Assembly (NCBI GenBank): GCA_905215205.1
Contig: CAJMPK010000090.1
Coordinates: 1 to 6,195, forward strand
Direction: 5' to 3'
DNA length: 6,195 nucleotides
Source of the DNA: an uncultured bacterium
GTDB taxonomy: Bacteria > Actinomycetota > Coriobacteriia > Coriobacteriales > Coriobacteriaceae
Position 1 is the first letter of the stretch; the number at the start of each line of letters is the position of its first letter. A model generated the notes under the pieces. That model ran no database searches and was not told the DNA's origin. It was given only the letters and a program-made list of their open reading frames with translations. Made by a program: the position numbers and the translations under genes. Shown piece by piece: positions 4,705 through 6,195 of the stretch.

Positions 4705-6099
4705 ATGTGCAATGTTTCGCTCAACGGTACTCAACCGTCCGATGCGTCCCTGCGCGTCCTGCGCGCGCTTGAGGCGGCTGGTCTTGAGGCTTGGTACGTG
4801 GGCGGTTGGGTGCGCGACGCCCTGATGGGTTGCCCCAGCCACGATGTTGATATGTGCTGTAGCGGCCTGTGGCAGGAGTCCAAGGTGGCGCTCGAGGCCG
4901 CTGGTATCGCGGTCGTGGAGTCGGGCATTAAATTTGGCGGAATCACGGCTATTTCCGATGGCGAGCGTATCGAGGTCACCACGTACCGTCTGGATGGCTT
5001 TTACACCGATGGTCGCCATCCCCAGAGTGTGGAGCGTGCCGTCTCGCTCGAGGACGATCTGGCGCGCCGCGACTTTACCGTCAACGCTATGGCCTGGCAT
5101 CCCGAGCGCGGGCTTGTCGACCGCTACGACGGCCAGGGTGACTTGGAGCGCAAGCTGATTCGCGCTGTCGGCGATCCCAAGCGTCGCTTTAACGAGGACG
5201 CCCTGCGCATGTTGCGTGCGGTGCGCTTTGCCTGCCGCCTGGACTTTATGATTGAGCCCGAGACTAAGCGCGCGCTTGCCGAGTGCGCGCCGCTGCTCGA
5301 CGCCGTGGCGCGCGAGCGTGTGGGTATTGAGCTTGAGGGCATTCTTTCGACCGGTCATGGGGGAGACGCGATGCTCCGCTATCCCGAGCTCATCTGCGCC
5401 GCTGTGCCCGAGCTGGCCCCGGCCCGTGGCTTTGACCAGCGTAGCGTCTACCATGCCTTTAACGTCTACGAACATATCGCCCGTGTGCTGACGGTGGCAG
5501 GGGAGCTGGCGCTGTGCGACGGCATCGCGCCCTCGTCGAGCCTTATGTGGGCGGCGTTTTTGCACGATGTGTCCAAGCCCGATTGCTTTACGGTCGATCA
5601 CGCCGGCAGCGGACACTTCTACGGTCATCCAGAGCTCGGCGCCAAGAAGGCGCGCGTCATTATGGATCGCCTGGCGCTCTCGCACGACCTGGTGCGCGAC
5701 GTGTGCCTGCTCATCAAATATCACGACAAGCCGCTGCGCCCAGAGCGCTCCTGCCTGCTCAATATGATGCGCGCGCTTTCGGGCGAGGGCGTCGATACGT
5801 CGCGTCTGATTGACGAGCTCATGGATCTTAAGCGTGCTGACACGCTTGGCAAGGCCCCATCGTGCTTCTATTATGTCGAGACGATTGAGGAGATGCGCGC
5901 GATGTCGCACGAGCTGCTGAAGGCGGGGGAGCCCTATACGCTCAAGATGCTCGCCATCAACGGCGGCGACTTGATCCGTGCAGGCGTTAAACCGGGACCC
6001 GAGCTAGGCCAGCTACTCAACGCCGCCCTCGACGCCGTGATCGAAGACAACATTCCCAACGATCGCGAAGCTCTTTTGGTCCATCTCAACTTGAATTAG
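4705..6099 (+). CDS. cca: CCA tRNA nucleotidyltransferase with HD domain
   Basis: This class II nucleotidyltransferase adds or repairs the 3' CCA end of tRNAs from CTP and ATP. It is 464 residues long, in the range of actinobacterial CCA enzymes with an HD domain. The N-terminal catalytic head shows GGWVRD (33-38) and the metal-binding pair Asp47/Asp49 in HDVDM. RRDFT (121-125), EDALRMLR (from 164) and ERVGIEL (204-210) follow; the family's nucleotide-selection and neck motifs. The C-terminal HD-type phosphohydrolase-like region has HD at 287-288, GHFYGH (His304, His308) and YHD (His340, Asp341). ATG 4705 is preceded by a perfect AGGAGG (4691-4696) eight bases upstream. The in-frame GTG at 4687 lies before that site and is rejected. 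Whether it adds all of CCA or only part cannot be settled by eye. Codon use is unlike the upstream genes (10 TTT of 12 Phe codons), fitting modest expression. It is functionally unrelated to the PTS genes. Confidence 0.96.
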   Translation: MCNVSLNGTQPSDASLRVLRALEAAGLEAWYVGGWVRDALMGCPSHDVDMCCSGLWQESKVALEAAGIAVVESGIKFGGITAISDGERIEVTTYRLDGFYTDGRHPQSVERAVSLEDDLARRDFTVNAMAWHPERGLVDRYDGQGDLERKLIRAVGDPKRRFNEDALRMLRAVRFACRLDFMIEPETKRALAECAPLLDAVARERVGIELEGILSTGHGGDAMLRYPELICAAVPELAPARGFDQRSVYHAFNVYEHIARVLTVAGELALCDGIAPSSSLMWAAFLHDVSKPDCFTVDHAGSGHFYGHPELGAKKARVIMDRLALSHDLVRDVCLLIKYHDKPLRPERSCLLNMMRALSGEGVDTSRLIDELMDLKRADTLGKAPSCFYYVETIEEMRAMSHELLKAGEPYTLKMLAINGGDLIRAGVKPGPELGQLLNAALDAVIEDNIPNDREALLVHLNLN

Positions 6100-6129
6100 C
6101 TACCCAGTTTACCTGCGTGTTCCATAACC

Positions 6130-6148
6130 TGCCGACAATTTTTCGGCA
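6130..6148 (+). terminator. Weak hairpin after cca, possible terminator
   Basis: TGCCGA (6130-6135) pairs with TCGGCA (6143-6148) around a T-rich 7-base loop. The following bases, ATTTGGAATTTC, contain short T clusters but no clean T-run. It lies 30 bases after the cca stop, the expected place for a terminator, but it is short and weak. Confidence 0.35.
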
Positions 6149-6163
6149 ATTTGGAATTTCTTC

Positions 6164-6192
6164 TTGCGCTGACGTTTTTTGTCCCGTAATAT
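6164..6192 (+). promoter_or_regulatory. Candidate promoter for a gene beyond the window
   Basis: TTGCGC (6164-6169) and TAATAT (6187-6192) are separated by exactly 17 bases, the preferred sigma-70 spacing, in an AT-rich stretch after cca. The boxes match the consensus at 3/6 and 4/6. The spacing and position make it plausible, but the downstream gene is not visible. Confidence 0.35.
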
Positions 6193-6195
6193 CTT

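Noticed and set aside
4681..5910. 409-residue minus-strand open frame opposite cca
   Set aside because: It has no recognisable domain, while the + strand frame carries every expected CCA-enzyme motif.

Overview
The window looks like chromosomal DNA of a Gram-positive, moderately high-GC anaerobe. The HPr, enzyme I, PfkB-family and CCA-enzyme sequences are most reminiscent of the actinomycetotal class Coriobacteriia, for example Collinsella. That placement rests on recall of family sequences and base composition, not on a search. All five convincing genes lie on the + strand. I see no tRNA, rRNA, CRISPR array or recognisable insertion sequence.

Layout. Positions 1-132 hold a very long inverted repeat (perfect 32-bp arms around a second, smaller hairpin) that begins exactly at the window edge. 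A leader with a hairpin (133-280) precedes ptsH (HPr, 281-544). A transcription terminator (about 587-627) separates ptsH from ptsI (enzyme I, about 672-2381). A second hairpin without a T-run (2391-2433) leads into a PfkB-family sugar-phosphate kinase (2456-3388), which ends in a strong terminator (3417-3450). A paralogous kinase of the same length (3577-4509) follows as its own transcription unit with its own terminator (4532-4567). Then comes cca (4705-6099), the CCA-adding tRNA nucleotidyltransferase. The last 96 bases hold a weak hairpin and a possible promoter for a gene beyond the window.

How the genes work together. Enzyme I takes phosphate from phosphoenolpyruvate and passes it to HPr His15, which feeds the sugar-specific PTS permeases (none are in this window). 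The two PfkB kinases belong to the 1-phosphofructokinase/tagatose-6-phosphate kinase group. They could phosphorylate PTS products such as fructose 1-phosphate to a bisphosphate for glycolysis, which is a sensible partnership with ptsHI. Their exact substrates cannot be fixed from sequence alone. cca appears to be an unrelated housekeeping neighbour.

The main points for a second look are the edge palindrome, the terminator inside the ptsHI unit, and the two kinases. The kinases differ at a normally conserved substrate-binding Asn, which is Asp in the first copy, and both carry CAGD in place of GAGD. Codon use also changes steeply from ptsI and kinase 1 to cca. Nothing here amounts to a clearly new system; most of the window is central metabolism.
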